From Pseudofrankia sp. DC12 (lineage in GTDB: Bacteria; Actinomycetota; Actinomycetes; Frankiales; Frankiaceae): DNA of 64,000 bases. A model generated the notes under the pieces. The model searched no databases. It was given only the letters and a program-made list of their open reading frames with translations, and was not told where the DNA came from. This document shows, piece after piece, positions 27,279 through 34,959 of the stretch. Both the position numbers and the translations under genes were made by a program. The DNA lies in the NCBI RefSeq assembly GCF_000966285.1, contig NZ_KQ031391.1:2577208-2641207 (forward strand), in the 5' to 3' direction. Numbering within the stretch: the stretch's first letter is position 1; each line of letters opens with the position of its first letter.

Positions 27279-27591
27279 CCCGCACGCGAGAGCGCACCAA
27301 CCATCAGCTCGATGCGCGGCCCATAACCACTGTCGTCAGCGCCGGTGCACCGGCGCTGGATAGACGGGCCGCCCAGCAGGCAGCCCGGACGGAACCTGCG
27401 CCCGCACGTGCACCGCGACCGTTCGCGTCGGCAGGACCGCGAGCGTGCAGGCGGCAGCGCTCGCGTTGTGCGTAGATCTTGGCGGGGAGCCTCATGTACC
27501 AGTCGATGGCCGGCGAGACCGTGGGCCGGATGTCGCGCACGGGCGGCAAATGCAATCGGCATCGGCCCTGGTCAGGCCACCCGGGGGCCGT

Positions 27592-28332
27592 CGGCGCCGA
27601 GCGATCGTGACCGCGGTCGAAAACTCGCTGCGCCGCCTGCAGACCGACCACCTCGACCTCTACCTGATCCACCGACCGGACCCCAGCACGGACATCAAGG
27701 AGACGCTGTCCGCGCTCTCCGACCTGATCCGCAGCGGCAAGGTCCGCGATCGGGACGTCCGCGCTGCCCTCCGACATCGTCGAGGCCCACTGGGTCGTCG
27801 AGCGGCACGGTCTGGCGCGGTTCCGCACCGAGCAGCCACTCGTACTCGCTACTCAATCGCGGCATCGAACGCGAGGTGCTGCCCGTCGCCACAGCGCTAC
27901 GGGATGGGGACCCTGGTGTGGGGCCCGCTCGGGCAGGGCTGCTCACCGGGTGCGTCCGCAAGGGCCAGCACAACGAACTGCGCCGCGCCGCCTTCGTCAC
28001 GCACGTCCACGACGAGCGCCGCCTCGACACCGTCGAGCGGTACCTCTCGCTCGCCGCCGAGGTGGGCCTGCCGCTGACCCACCTCGCCATGGCGCTCGCG
28101 ATCACTCACCCTGGCGTCACCAGCGCGCTCCTCGGGCCGCGCACCATGAACCACCTCGACGGCCTGTTCACCGGCCTCGACGTCGCACTCACCGACGACG
28201 TTCTCGACCGGATCGACGAGATCGTCCCGCCCGGCACCGAACATCGGCATGCTCGACCAGGCCTACGCCCCGCCGCCACTCCAACAGGCGAGCCTGCGCC
28301 GCCGGCCCACCGGCGAACCCGCCGCCACCTGA
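27592..28332 (+). pseudogene. Decayed aldo/keto reductase
   Basis: Pieces of one aldo/keto reductase lie in sequence across different frames: TAVENSLRRLQTDHLDLYLI and LSDLIRSGKVRD (from about 27600), LPSDIVEAHWVVERHGLARF (about 27764), EREVLPVATALR (about 27865), MGTLVWGPLGQG (about 27903), LSLAAEVGLPLTHLAMALAI (about 28045), and a C-terminal LDQAYAPPPLQQASLRRRP ending at 28332. At least four frame changes separate them, and the N-terminal part with the NADPH-site start is missing or unrecognisable. The fold and order match the family, so this is a pseudogene, not several genes. Sequencing errors are possible but would have to be many. Confidence 0.75.
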
Positions 28333-28372
28333 CCAGCCCGCCACCGATCATGAATCTCACGACCCTCTACGA

Positions 28373-29185
28373 TCATCGCGGCTGTTGGGCTAGCTTCCGC
28401 ACCAGCTGTGTCGCCAGCAGCTCCAGCTGGGCCGTGTCGGGTGGGTTTCCGAACCGCCCCAGCGTGAGCTCAATTTCGACCCGCCGATCGATCGCAAACA
28501 ACGTCGTGGCGTAATATTTCTGGCTACTCGCCGGGCCCGAGATGGTCACGACGAACTCCATGGCGGCGGCGAAACCTGGCAGCGGCGAGGCGAAACCGGC
28601 CGAGCTCACGTCAGCAGACAGCTTTTCAGCAAGACTGGGATCCGTGTAACCAGCACGCTTCAACTGACCCTTGAGCTGTGCATCGAAATCTTTGGCAGTC
28701 AAGCTGGCCAGACAGCCCGGATACCTTGGCTCCTGGAGAGCCTTGCGCGCAGCGGTCGCGTCCTCCATCGACAGGATCGCGCTCGTGGAATTCGCGGTCG
28801 TAGGATCTTCGGCACCGTCAGTAAAGGCCGGTCCATTGTAGGCGGCCGTTACCGAAAGACCGGGGATTCCGAGACAGTCGGCTAGGTCTTTACCCGCTTG
28901 TGGATCCGCGAGGCCGGGAGCCCCCGGAGTCGGTTGTTCCTTCAGACCCTTCGTCTCAGGGCCTGACGTGAGTACGTAGTCCTGCGAGCGGAGCACCTTC
29001 AGGTCCGCCGAGCCTGCTGGCAGACCGGTAGTCGAAGAACTGGGCCCGCGCACAGGCGTAGACGCGGCATCGATGTGACCCAGATCCCGACCGCCGCACG
29101 CCACCAGCGCGAGACATGAGGTCATTATGATCGTGACGCTCAGCTTTCCCCGAGGGTTTCCCCGTGCGAGCACCCGCGCAAACAA
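28373..29185 (-). CDS. Putative lipoprotein of unknown function
   Basis: The 270-residue protein has a basic start, a hydrophobic run ending LALVAC (Cys30 of the lipobox) and a Ser/Thr-rich linker (ASTPVRGPSSSTTGL), so it should be a membrane-anchored lipoprotein. Two Cys pairs in the mature part may form disulfides. The C-terminal half (FAAAMEFVVTISGPASSQKY ... LELLATQLVRKLAQQ) resembles exported proteins described only as hypothetical in actinomycetes. Its base composition is lower in GC than the tad and relaxase genes, marking the start of the foreign-looking segment. Confidence 0.65.
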   Translation of the reverse strand: MFARVLARGNPRGKLSVTIIMTSCLALVACGGRDLGHIDAASTPVRGPSSSTTGLPAGSADLKVLRSQDYVLTSGPETKGLKEQPTPGAPGLADPQAGKDLADCLGIPGLSVTAAYNGPAFTDGAEDPTTANSTSAILSMEDATAARKALQEPRYPGCLASLTAKDFDAQLKGQLKRAGYTDPSLAEKLSADVSSAGFASPLPGFAAAMEFVVTISGPASSQKYYATTLFAIDRRVEIELTLGRFGNPPDTAQLELLATQLVRKLAQQPR

Positions 29186-29482
29186 ACCGACGACTCCTTT
29201 GCATTCCTAGCAGACGGGCGACGTCGATCCGCCACGCCACACATCCTACTAGACGTACCACAAGATCGAGTCCGCCCAATCCGCCTTCCACTTGTCAGCC
29301 TACGCACCCATGCGGGCAACAGCAGAATGAGCTCAGGGGCGTTGGTGCCGTCAGCCCATTTCCGCACGGCGATTATTGGGTCTGCGAACAACAGTGGACC
29401 GAGGTCGACAGGCTGACGATTTATGCCGACCGAGGCGCATCCAGAAGCTCACCGCGACGGAGAGGATCTTGACTGCAACACT

Positions 29483-30004
29483 TCAGCGGGAGCTCGACGC
29501 TTGAAGAACAGTGCATCTCGATGACCAAGTTGGCAACGCACCACGGATACTCGCCAAATCGGCATCCACGTAGTTAGGGATCGCTTCGCCAATTCCGTCG
29601 ACTTCGAGCAGATAAAATTCCGCCGAATTCCCTGTGACGATCAGATCGGCATCCGGAAAGAGTCCAAACTCCATAGTAAATGAGTCGAGATCAAACTTCG
29701 GGGCGCTTGACACAATCGTCGCTGCGACGAGCGGTCTATAGCCAGCCAGCCAACTCCAGCTGAATTTACGGAGCCCCCGCACTACGAGGACTGCCGAGTT
29801 CCCAATATCGATCTGGAGAGCAGTTCGCAACTCAAAAAGCAGGGCTGCTGTCGCGGTCAGTGGAGACACTTTGCAATCCAGCAGTTGGACCTCCTGTAGC
29901 GCATCAACCACCCTCAGTGGATCCGCGTCGAGCGAACCCCCAGATGACACGTATTCGCCCTTCTCAGCCAAGCTCGAAATCTCGATCATGGAATCAACGA
30001 GCAT
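29483..30004 (-). CDS. Possible immunity protein of a polymorphic toxin
   Basis: This is a soluble, acidic protein of 173 residues (168 from the ATG at 29989) with no signal peptide or membrane helix. It has low GC content and lies immediately downstream of remnants of a Hint-type toxin tip. Segments such as DLDSFTMEFGLFPDADLIV and AEFYLLEVDGIGEAIPNYVD have the look of compact alpha/beta immunity proteins. I do not recognise a named family. The immunity role is inferred only from position and size; a plain orphan gene is the alternative. Confidence 0.45.
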   Translation of the reverse strand: MLVDSMIEISSLAEKGEYVSSGGSLDADPLRVVDALQEVQLLDCKVSPLTATAALLFELRTALQIDIGNSAVLVVRGLRKFSWSWLAGYRPLVAATIVSSAPKFDLDSFTMEFGLFPDADLIVTGNSAEFYLLEVDGIGEAIPNYVDADLASIRGALPTWSSRCTVLQASSSR

Positions 30005-30114
30005 TCGAAGCGGTCGACCCGAACGAGTGCCCGATTTTCTGTACGACTATACGAATGATCTATCTTATTCATACCTACACCATATCTAACTTGACTGATA
30101 ACTATTAGTCGAGA

Positions 30115-30555
30115 CATTGTACACCCATCCCTTTCCGGTGCTGCCCCCGACTCCGCTGGACGGGCAAGGTATCGCCATTCGGCCCTCCGCACCGCCTCGA
30201 TACGGCAATTTAATTTATGGACCACGGGACTCGTGCCACCACGACAGAGGTAGAAGGTGTAGGTGTCGCCAACAGTACGGTCCACGGTAGCTCCGACCGG
30301 AAAGCATTTGCGGAGGCTAGACAGTGTGCCGACAGCATGTAGGTTGTCGGCGGGTTTGACACTGTGGGCCTCGACCCTGGCATTCGCGCCAGGCTCGTTC
30401 TCAATGTGATGTTTCCAATATAATTCTCTCTCGGGTGCCACCTGTCTCGACGATGACGTCCAGAAGGTAGGCGACGCGGTTGATCCCGTGTTACCGAGAA
30501 CGATGTCCGGGTCAACATCTTTCTCCTTCGACCAGATTTTCGGCGACGCCGGAAT
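30115..30555 (-). pseudogene. Degenerate Hint-toxin tip cassette
   Basis: On the minus strand the frame reads TVDRTVGDTYTFYLCRGGTS and PVVHKLNC near 30200-30300. This is clearly the same motif as the C-terminal end of the Hint domain in the toxin upstream (DLTVQETHTFYIRVGDTSSL, VHNINC). The following tip is short and runs to a stop with no recognisable toxin domain, and the sequence before it does not form a complete Hint domain. It therefore looks like a displaced, decayed alternative C-terminal cassette, the usual residue of tip exchange in polymorphic toxins. Confidence 0.55.
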
Positions 30556-31713
30556 CTAGCTTGGCGGTCCAATCGGCAAATGGGCCCACGGGTCCGCCTT
30601 ACCTTTCGGCGTTTGACCGGTCAAAGGGTTGATAGTCTGCTCCGCCGCGTTCATATAAACGACGTATCCATGCGGGTACCGACTCGTCGGGTCCATCAAC
30701 CGAACTTCGACGACGCGGGGGTTCAGCCCCTGAGTGCCCGCAGGAACGGCGAAAGCCCAGCCTGTTCCTTTTCTGGTCAGTTTTCCTTTCGCCCCGAATG
30801 GAAGGGGCAGGGTTTCGCCGTTAGGCCCCTGCACCGTCCCGATAGGGCAGTTTATGTTATGGACCAGACTGCTTGTGTCTCCTACGCGGATGTAGAAGGT
30901 GTGGGTTTCCTGGACTGTGAGGTCCCACATGTAGCCGCTGGCAGGCAGGACAACTGCGGTGGCGACGGTGGCGACGGTGCCGTTCTCGGTGTGGAGGTGG
31001 TCGCCAGGTTTAAGGTCGATCGCCTCGGTCCAGGCGCGGGTGGTGTCGTCGAAGAAGCGGTGGTGTTCGGTGGTGTGGATCGCTGAGCGGACGCCGTCGG
31101 TCTCGACGATGAGGTCGAGCAGGTCGGTGTCGTGGTTGATCCATACATTGGTGACCGTGCGGGCGCTGGTCTGTCCGGTGGCAGGGTCGGTTGCTCGTAC
31201 CTTGTCGCCGACCTTGATCTTTCCGATCGGTTGTGAGGTGCCGTCAGCGAGAAGGACCTCCGTGTCCTCGGTGAAGCTTTCTCCGCAGCCCTGCAAGGCC
31301 TTACCAAGCTCTTTTCCATAGGTATCTTCGTTCGGCCCGCTCAAGAACGACCAGACGCCTTTCAGTAGATCTTCGTCTGCGTTCGTGTATTGCGACCAAT
31401 CGTTATTGGGGTCGCAGGGGTCCTTCGCTGCGGCGACGGGGCCCGGATCGGGACCACAAACCGATTTCTTGAGCCAATCACCGGGCACCCCCGGAATTTT
31501 AGTGCCCGGCGTCAGCGAGACATTCTGCACATTACTCTTGACATTACTCTTGACGTTACTGGCGGCCGGCAGCTTCACTCCGGCTTTCTGGAACGCGACC
31601 GCGGCGCTGACGCCGGCCCAGAACTTGTCCGCGCCCATGACGGCGATCTGCCGCTGCGCCTCCGGGCTCAGAGCCTGTTTTAGATCTTGTCGACTGTCGG
31701 TCGCGTGGTCCAT
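30556..31713 (-). CDS. Polymorphic toxin: Hint domain with Ntox17-like tip, N-terminus lost to an IS
   Basis: The 385-residue remainder has a spacer, a pretoxin Hint (intein-like) domain from CGESFTEDTEVLLADGTSQP (about residue 144) to VHNINC (about 290), and a ~95-residue tip. The tip (FAVPAGTQGLNPRVVEVRLM, YVVYMNAAEQTINPLTGQTP, DPWAHLP) resembles the Ntox17 family, predicted RNases of contact-dependent systems. Hint would release the tip by autoproteolysis after export. The first ~14 codons, including the ATG, come from the end of the IS5-family element, so the native N-terminal secretion and filament part is gone. A short VKSN repeat (DNA near 31528-31560) lies in the spacer. GC is lower than in the flanks. 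Confidence 0.72.
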   Translation of the reverse strand: MDHATDSRQDLKQALSPEAQRQIAVMGADKFWAGVSAAVAFQKAGVKLPAASNVKSNVKSNVQNVSLTPGTKIPGVPGDWLKKSVCGPDPGPVAAAKDPCDPNNDWSQYTNADEDLLKGVWSFLSGPNEDTYGKELGKALQGCGESFTEDTEVLLADGTSQPIGKIKVGDKVRATDPATGQTSARTVTNVWINHDTDLLDLIVETDGVRSAIHTTEHHRFFDDTTRAWTEAIDLKPGDHLHTENGTVATVATAVVLPASGYMWDLTVQETHTFYIRVGDTSSLVHNINCPIGTVQGPNGETLPLPFGAKGKLTRKGTGWAFAVPAGTQGLNPRVVEVRLMDPTSRYPHGYVVYMNAAEQTINPLTGQTPKGKADPWAHLPIGPPS

Positions 31714-32620
31714 CGCGTGACGTGCCCGCCGCGGGCGAGCCGGCGGGCCATGGTTCGGATCATGGCCCAGCGGATGAAGGCCTCGGAGCTCGCCGGATCG
31801 CGTTCGTAGTCACGGGCAAGGCGGCGATGACCCGTGATCCAGGCCAAGGTTCGTTCCACGACCCAGCGCCGAGGCAGGGGCTGGAAGCCTTTCTGACCGT
31901 CTTTCTTCCGGACGACCTGAACCGTGGTCTTCACGATCTTCGCGGCCCACTCGACGAACCTCCCAGCGAAACCGCCGTCCGCCCACAGGAACCGACACGA
32001 CGGCGTGGCGAAGTAATGGTCCACGAGCAACTGGCGGGCGCCGTCCCGGTCCTGGCGACTCGCCGGCACGACGAGCACCGCGAGCAGCAGACCCAGCGTG
32101 TCGACCACGATGAACCGCTTACGACCGTTGACCTTCTTCCCCGCGTCGAACCCCCGCGACCCCGCCGCCACCGTCGGCGCGCCCTTCACCGACTGCGAGT
32201 CGATCACCCCAGCGGTCGGCGACGCCGCCCGGCCCTCCACCCTGCGAACCTCGTCCCGTAAACCATCGTGGACCTGGACCGTGACGCCTTTCCGCTTCCA
32301 CCGAGCGAAATACCCATAGACCGTCGCCCACGGCGGGAAGTCCACCGGCAACGCCCGCCAGACCACCCCATTGTGCGTCACATACAGAATCCCATCCACA
32401 ACATCCCGGCGATCATGCTTCTCGCGCCGCCCGTCCTTCGACGGCGCCGGCAACAGCGGCGCCACATACGCCCACTCCGCATCGGACATATCGGAGGGAT
32501 ACCGCGGAGATCGACTCATGGAACGACCGTGACCAACCCACCCCAGTCGATCACGTCACCACGCCGAACCCCAACCACGCGGCCAACACCCAGTACACAC
32601 CATCAAGATCTAAAACAGGC
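31673..32620 (-). mobile_element. IS5-family insertion sequence, 948 bp
   Basis: Perfect 17-bp terminal inverted repeats, GCCTGTTTTAGATCTTG at 31673-31689 and its complement at 32604-32620, bound one intact transposase gene. The flanks do not share a target duplication: the left side is the toxin gene and the right side is in the middle of a WD40 repeat. A deletion or recombination at one end after insertion is the simplest explanation. Confidence 0.88.
31680..32519 (-). CDS. IS5-family DDE transposase
   Basis: The 279-residue enzyme begins with the DUF4096-type N-terminus (MSRSPRYPSDMSDAEWAYV ... PAPSKDGRREKHDRRDVVDG) and has the catalytic triad in expected order: Asp in GVIDSQSVKGA, Asp in FLWADGGFAG, and Glu in RRWVVERTLAWI. 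Length and motifs are those of an intact IS5-group transposase encoded in one frame with no frameshift. The stop lies inside the terminal inverted repeat. It catalyses cut-and-paste or related transposition of its own element. Confidence 0.92.
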   Translation of the reverse strand: MSRSPRYPSDMSDAEWAYVAPLLPAPSKDGRREKHDRRDVVDGILYVTHNGVVWRALPVDFPPWATVYGYFARWKRKGVTVQVHDGLRDEVRRVEGRAASPTAGVIDSQSVKGAPTVAAGSRGFDAGKKVNGRKRFIVVDTLGLLLAVLVVPASRQDRDGARQLLVDHYFATPSCRFLWADGGFAGRFVEWAAKIVKTTVQVVRKKDGQKGFQPLPRRWVVERTLAWITGHRRLARDYERDPASSEAFIRWAMIRTMARRLARGGHVTRWTTRPTVDKI

Positions 32621-32944
32621 ACTAAGGGGCACACATTGGCCGTCGGCAGCGCCGACAAGACGGTTCGGCTATGGGACCTGACTAACCGCGCCCGCCCGGC
32701 ACCCCTCGGCCAACCCCTGGCCAGCGCCGACGCCGTGCTCTCGGTGGCGTTCTCCCCGGACGGGCGCACGTTGGCCGTCGGCAGCGAAGACAAGACGATG
32801 CGGCTGTGGGACCTCACTGAACCAACTCGCCCGACACCCTTTGGCCAACCTCTAACCGCCGTAGACTCGGTGGCGTTCTCCCCAGACGGGCGCACGTTGG
32901 CCGTCGGCAGCGAGAAGACAGTGCGACTTTGGCGGCTGCGCTGA
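32621..32944 (+). pseudogene. C-terminal WD40-repeat fragment cut by the IS
   Basis: The frame enters straight from the IS end and encodes two and a half WD40 repeats: HTLAVGSADKTVRLWDL, VLSVAFSPDGRTLAVGSEDK and TMRLWDL, VDSVAFSPDGRTLAVGSEK ending VRLWRLR. Only the 3' end of a longer beta-propeller gene of the nSTAND-WD40 type remains; everything before the IS junction is missing. No independent start with a ribosome site exists. It is a remnant, related to but distinct from the two minus-strand WD40 genes nearby. Confidence 0.8.
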
Positions 32945-33255
32945 GCGCCCAGCGCTAGGCCGGTGTTTACTCAGATCCACGAGATGGCGAGTACGCTCGA
33001 CGCAATTATCAAGCCGAACCGCGCTGTCCCATTGAACACAAGAGCCGTCGTGACTGCTAGGTAAGACAGGGCAGACCGTTCAACCCGCGTCGGTGCATCC
33101 CGGGCTGGACACAGGTCACGGGTCTCGGCGGCGACCGCCTCGTCAAGGTCACTTGCGGCAGGCGGTTGACAGCTCCACCATTTCTTCGACCGATCGGCTC
33201 GGAGTTTGCCTCCCGTAAAGTCGAGGAAGGTCGCGTCGTCGGAAAAGCCTCTGAT
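32945..33255. other. No gene seen
   Basis: About 310 bp between the WD40 fragment and the TPR fragment. Short ORFs here have no protein-like composition, ribosome site or repeat structure. Confidence 0.4.
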
Positions 33256-33530
33256 CTATGATGCTCGCGGACCTTCGTCACCGGACACCTCCGCGGGGTC
33301 CCGCGACCTGGCCAGATCGTTTCGGATAATCAGCGCTTCCGGGTGATCGGCACCTAGCACCCGTTGAAAGTCGGCCAATAGCTGCTCAAAAGCGGGCACC
33401 GCGCCGCCCGGGTCTCCGGGCTCTCCCCGCACCCGTGCCAGGTTGGCCCGGGTGGCCAGAGTTCTCGGGTGATCGAAGCCAAGCACCCGCTGGCAATCGG
33501 CGAGAAGCTCCTCGGAAAGCGGCGGCCCGC
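33256..33530 (-). pseudogene. TPR fragment of an NB-ARC/TPR-type protein
   Basis: The minus frame encodes two 42-residue tetratricopeptide units of the type seen in the TIR-NB-ARC-TPR protein at 51.6-54.2 kb: LSEELLADCQRVLGFDHPRT, LATRANLARV and then FEQLLADFQRVLGADHPEAL, IIRNDLARSR. The frame upstream of about 33530 loses all similarity and runs into an oppositely oriented fragment. Only the C-terminal end of a larger protein survives. Confidence 0.65.
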
Positions 33531-33585
33531 CAGCTGCCGGTCGACTGGGTGCGGAGGCCCCCGCCACGCTACTGTCGCCCCGCCG

Positions 33586-33723
33586 AGCGCCATCGACCTG
33601 CTCGACGTCACCGACGAGGTGGATGCCCCGGCCGCGCTGATCGCCGCGTCCACCACCGAGCCGCCGTTCGCGATCGCGGTGCTGGGCGAATGGGGTGCGG
33701 GAGATTCGACCGTGCTCAAGAGG
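33586..33723 (+). pseudogene. KAP-family P-loop NTPase N-terminal fragment
   Basis: The frame reads SAIDLLDVTDEVDAPAALIA, then PPFAIAVLGEWGAGDSTVLK. This matches the start of KAP-type NTPases (membrane-associated P-loop proteins often in conflict loci), except that the Walker A Lys is Asp (GAGDST for GAGKST) and the rest of the protein is absent. It is therefore a dead 46-codon remnant. Confidence 0.5.
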
Positions 33724-33808
33724 TCCACGGCCGGGTCGAACGGCTCGGGGCGCTGTCGTTGAACAACCTCGGCCGCAGCGCCTACGTCGGGCAGACGGCC
33801 ACTTGAGT

Positions 33809-34336
33809 ATGATGCTTTGGCGGACATCTCCCCGCAGGACCGCTACCCTTTGCCCGGTGTGGATCAGGCGCGGCGAAGTGCGACTCCGTCTCGAACTGCG
33901 CTCCGTGAGCCCCAACACCATCAGACTTCGAGGCCTCAGCCATCATCCTTACGACGGAGCGCTGGCCGCCCGGGAGGCGGGCGGCCACATCGTCCCGCTC
34001 GACGAGGCAAATCCCGACGGGGTCGCACTCGGTCTACTGGCGGCGCCAGGCGTCTGGAGGGCAGTCCGGGCCGCCATCGAGGCAGTCGGGGCCCGTCACA
34101 AGCACAAGCGATTCCGAATTGAGTTCACCGACGACTATCGCCTGAAGATCGAGATTAATGGCCACTCGGCGAAGGACGTCGCCACCCTGCTGGCGCTTGC
34201 CGCAGCCGAGCAGGAACGCCTCGCGCGGACTCGGGAAGCGCCGGGCGAGGACCAGCCAGACACCGCGCCACCCTCGCCCCGCTCGGCCGACGGGCACGGC
34301 GAGGGGGCCAACCCCCTACCACCTGATCCCGCATAG
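33809..34336 (+). CDS. Small protein possibly related to effector-associated constant component 1 (EACC1)
   Basis: The product has up to 175 residues; the ATG at 33809 and the GTG at 33857 are both possible starts. The core contains a hydrophobic stretch, DGVALGLLAAPGVWRAVRAA, a basic patch GARHKHKRFRIEFTDDYRL and KIEINGHSAKDVATLLALAA, then a disordered acidic tail. The order (short alpha/beta head, hydrophobic middle, beta pair and helix) is like the EACC1 adaptors that accompany effectors in actinobacterial conflict systems. I cannot confirm it by eye. It sits between conflict-gene debris and repeat copy A. Confidence 0.4.
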   Translation: MMLWRTSPRRTATLCPVWIRRGEVRLRLELRSVSPNTIRLRGLSHHPYDGALAAREAGGHIVPLDEANPDGVALGLLAAPGVWRAVRAAIEAVGARHKHKRFRIEFTDDYRLKIEINGHSAKDVATLLALAAAEQERLARTREAPGEDQPDTAPPSPRSADGHGEGANPLPPDPA

Positions 34337-34506
34337 CGTCGCGACGCGGCTCCGCCAGCTGATCAAGGTATTCGCCCGTCGGCCTCCGTATGCCGCGAAG
34401 CCCGATCGCCGCGCGAGGATTCAAACGGCGTCCATCGGACCCGGCGAACGTCGGGCTGGCAGAGGGCACCCACTACTACCCCTGGAAGGTCACTAGCAGG
34501 CGGACC

Positions 34507-34580
34507 ATACCGCACGGTTTGAATAACAGCACTCTGCCAGTCAAATAGGCTTCATTCCAACCAGTTAGTGTTCCCGGGAT
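34507..34580. repeat. Module-boundary repeat, copy A
   Basis: Shared blocks: CGGTTTGAATAACAGCACTC (34514-34533), TGCCAGTCAAAT (34534-34545) and a diverged TTCATTCCAACCAGTTAGTG (34551-34570). It lies about 80 bp 3' of the minus-strand WD40 fragment. GGTTTGAAT and ATTCCAACC can pair with one mismatch around the conserved middle. Confidence 0.75.
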
Positions 34581-34658
34581 TGGAAACTGGTGTAGTGCGT
34601 CCCGTTGAGATCAAGAAGGGTGGGAGATCAGTCCACTATCGCATCTGGCCGTGGCACG

Positions 34659-34955
34659 TCAGGGGCACGACCGCCTGTATGCGATACCCGGCACTTCCGC
34701 CAACCATTCCTCTGGCGACAGTCCCCCGCCCGTTGCATAGCATGACCATTGCTGGACGTGGCCGCTTAACGCGGATATCTGCTTAATGTCCCACAGCCGC
34801 AGCCGGCCACCGATGGTGGTGGCAAGGGTGTGCTTGTCGGGGCTGAACGCCAGTGCATTCACGCTCTTGTCGTCATCGACGCTGGCGATGCGGGTTGGCG
34901 CGTTGGCGTCGGTGATGTCCCACAGCTGCAGCACATAACCGTGCCCACCTAGCCA
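34659..34955 (-). pseudogene. C-terminal WD40 fragment of an nSTAND-type protein
   Basis: The minus frame carries one and a half WD40 repeats (YVLQLWDITDANAPTRIASV; VNALAFSPDKHTLATTIGGR) and a C-terminal tail with the pattern GGGLSPEEWLAEVPGIAYRR. The tail corresponds to GGGLTSTEWVQYIPDLTYQR at the end of the large WD40 protein ending at 37731, so the two are paralogues. Nothing upstream in this frame continues the propeller; it abuts the 3' end of the nuclease-like gene. It is a decayed remnant. Confidence 0.7.
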
Positions 34956-34959
34956 CCGG

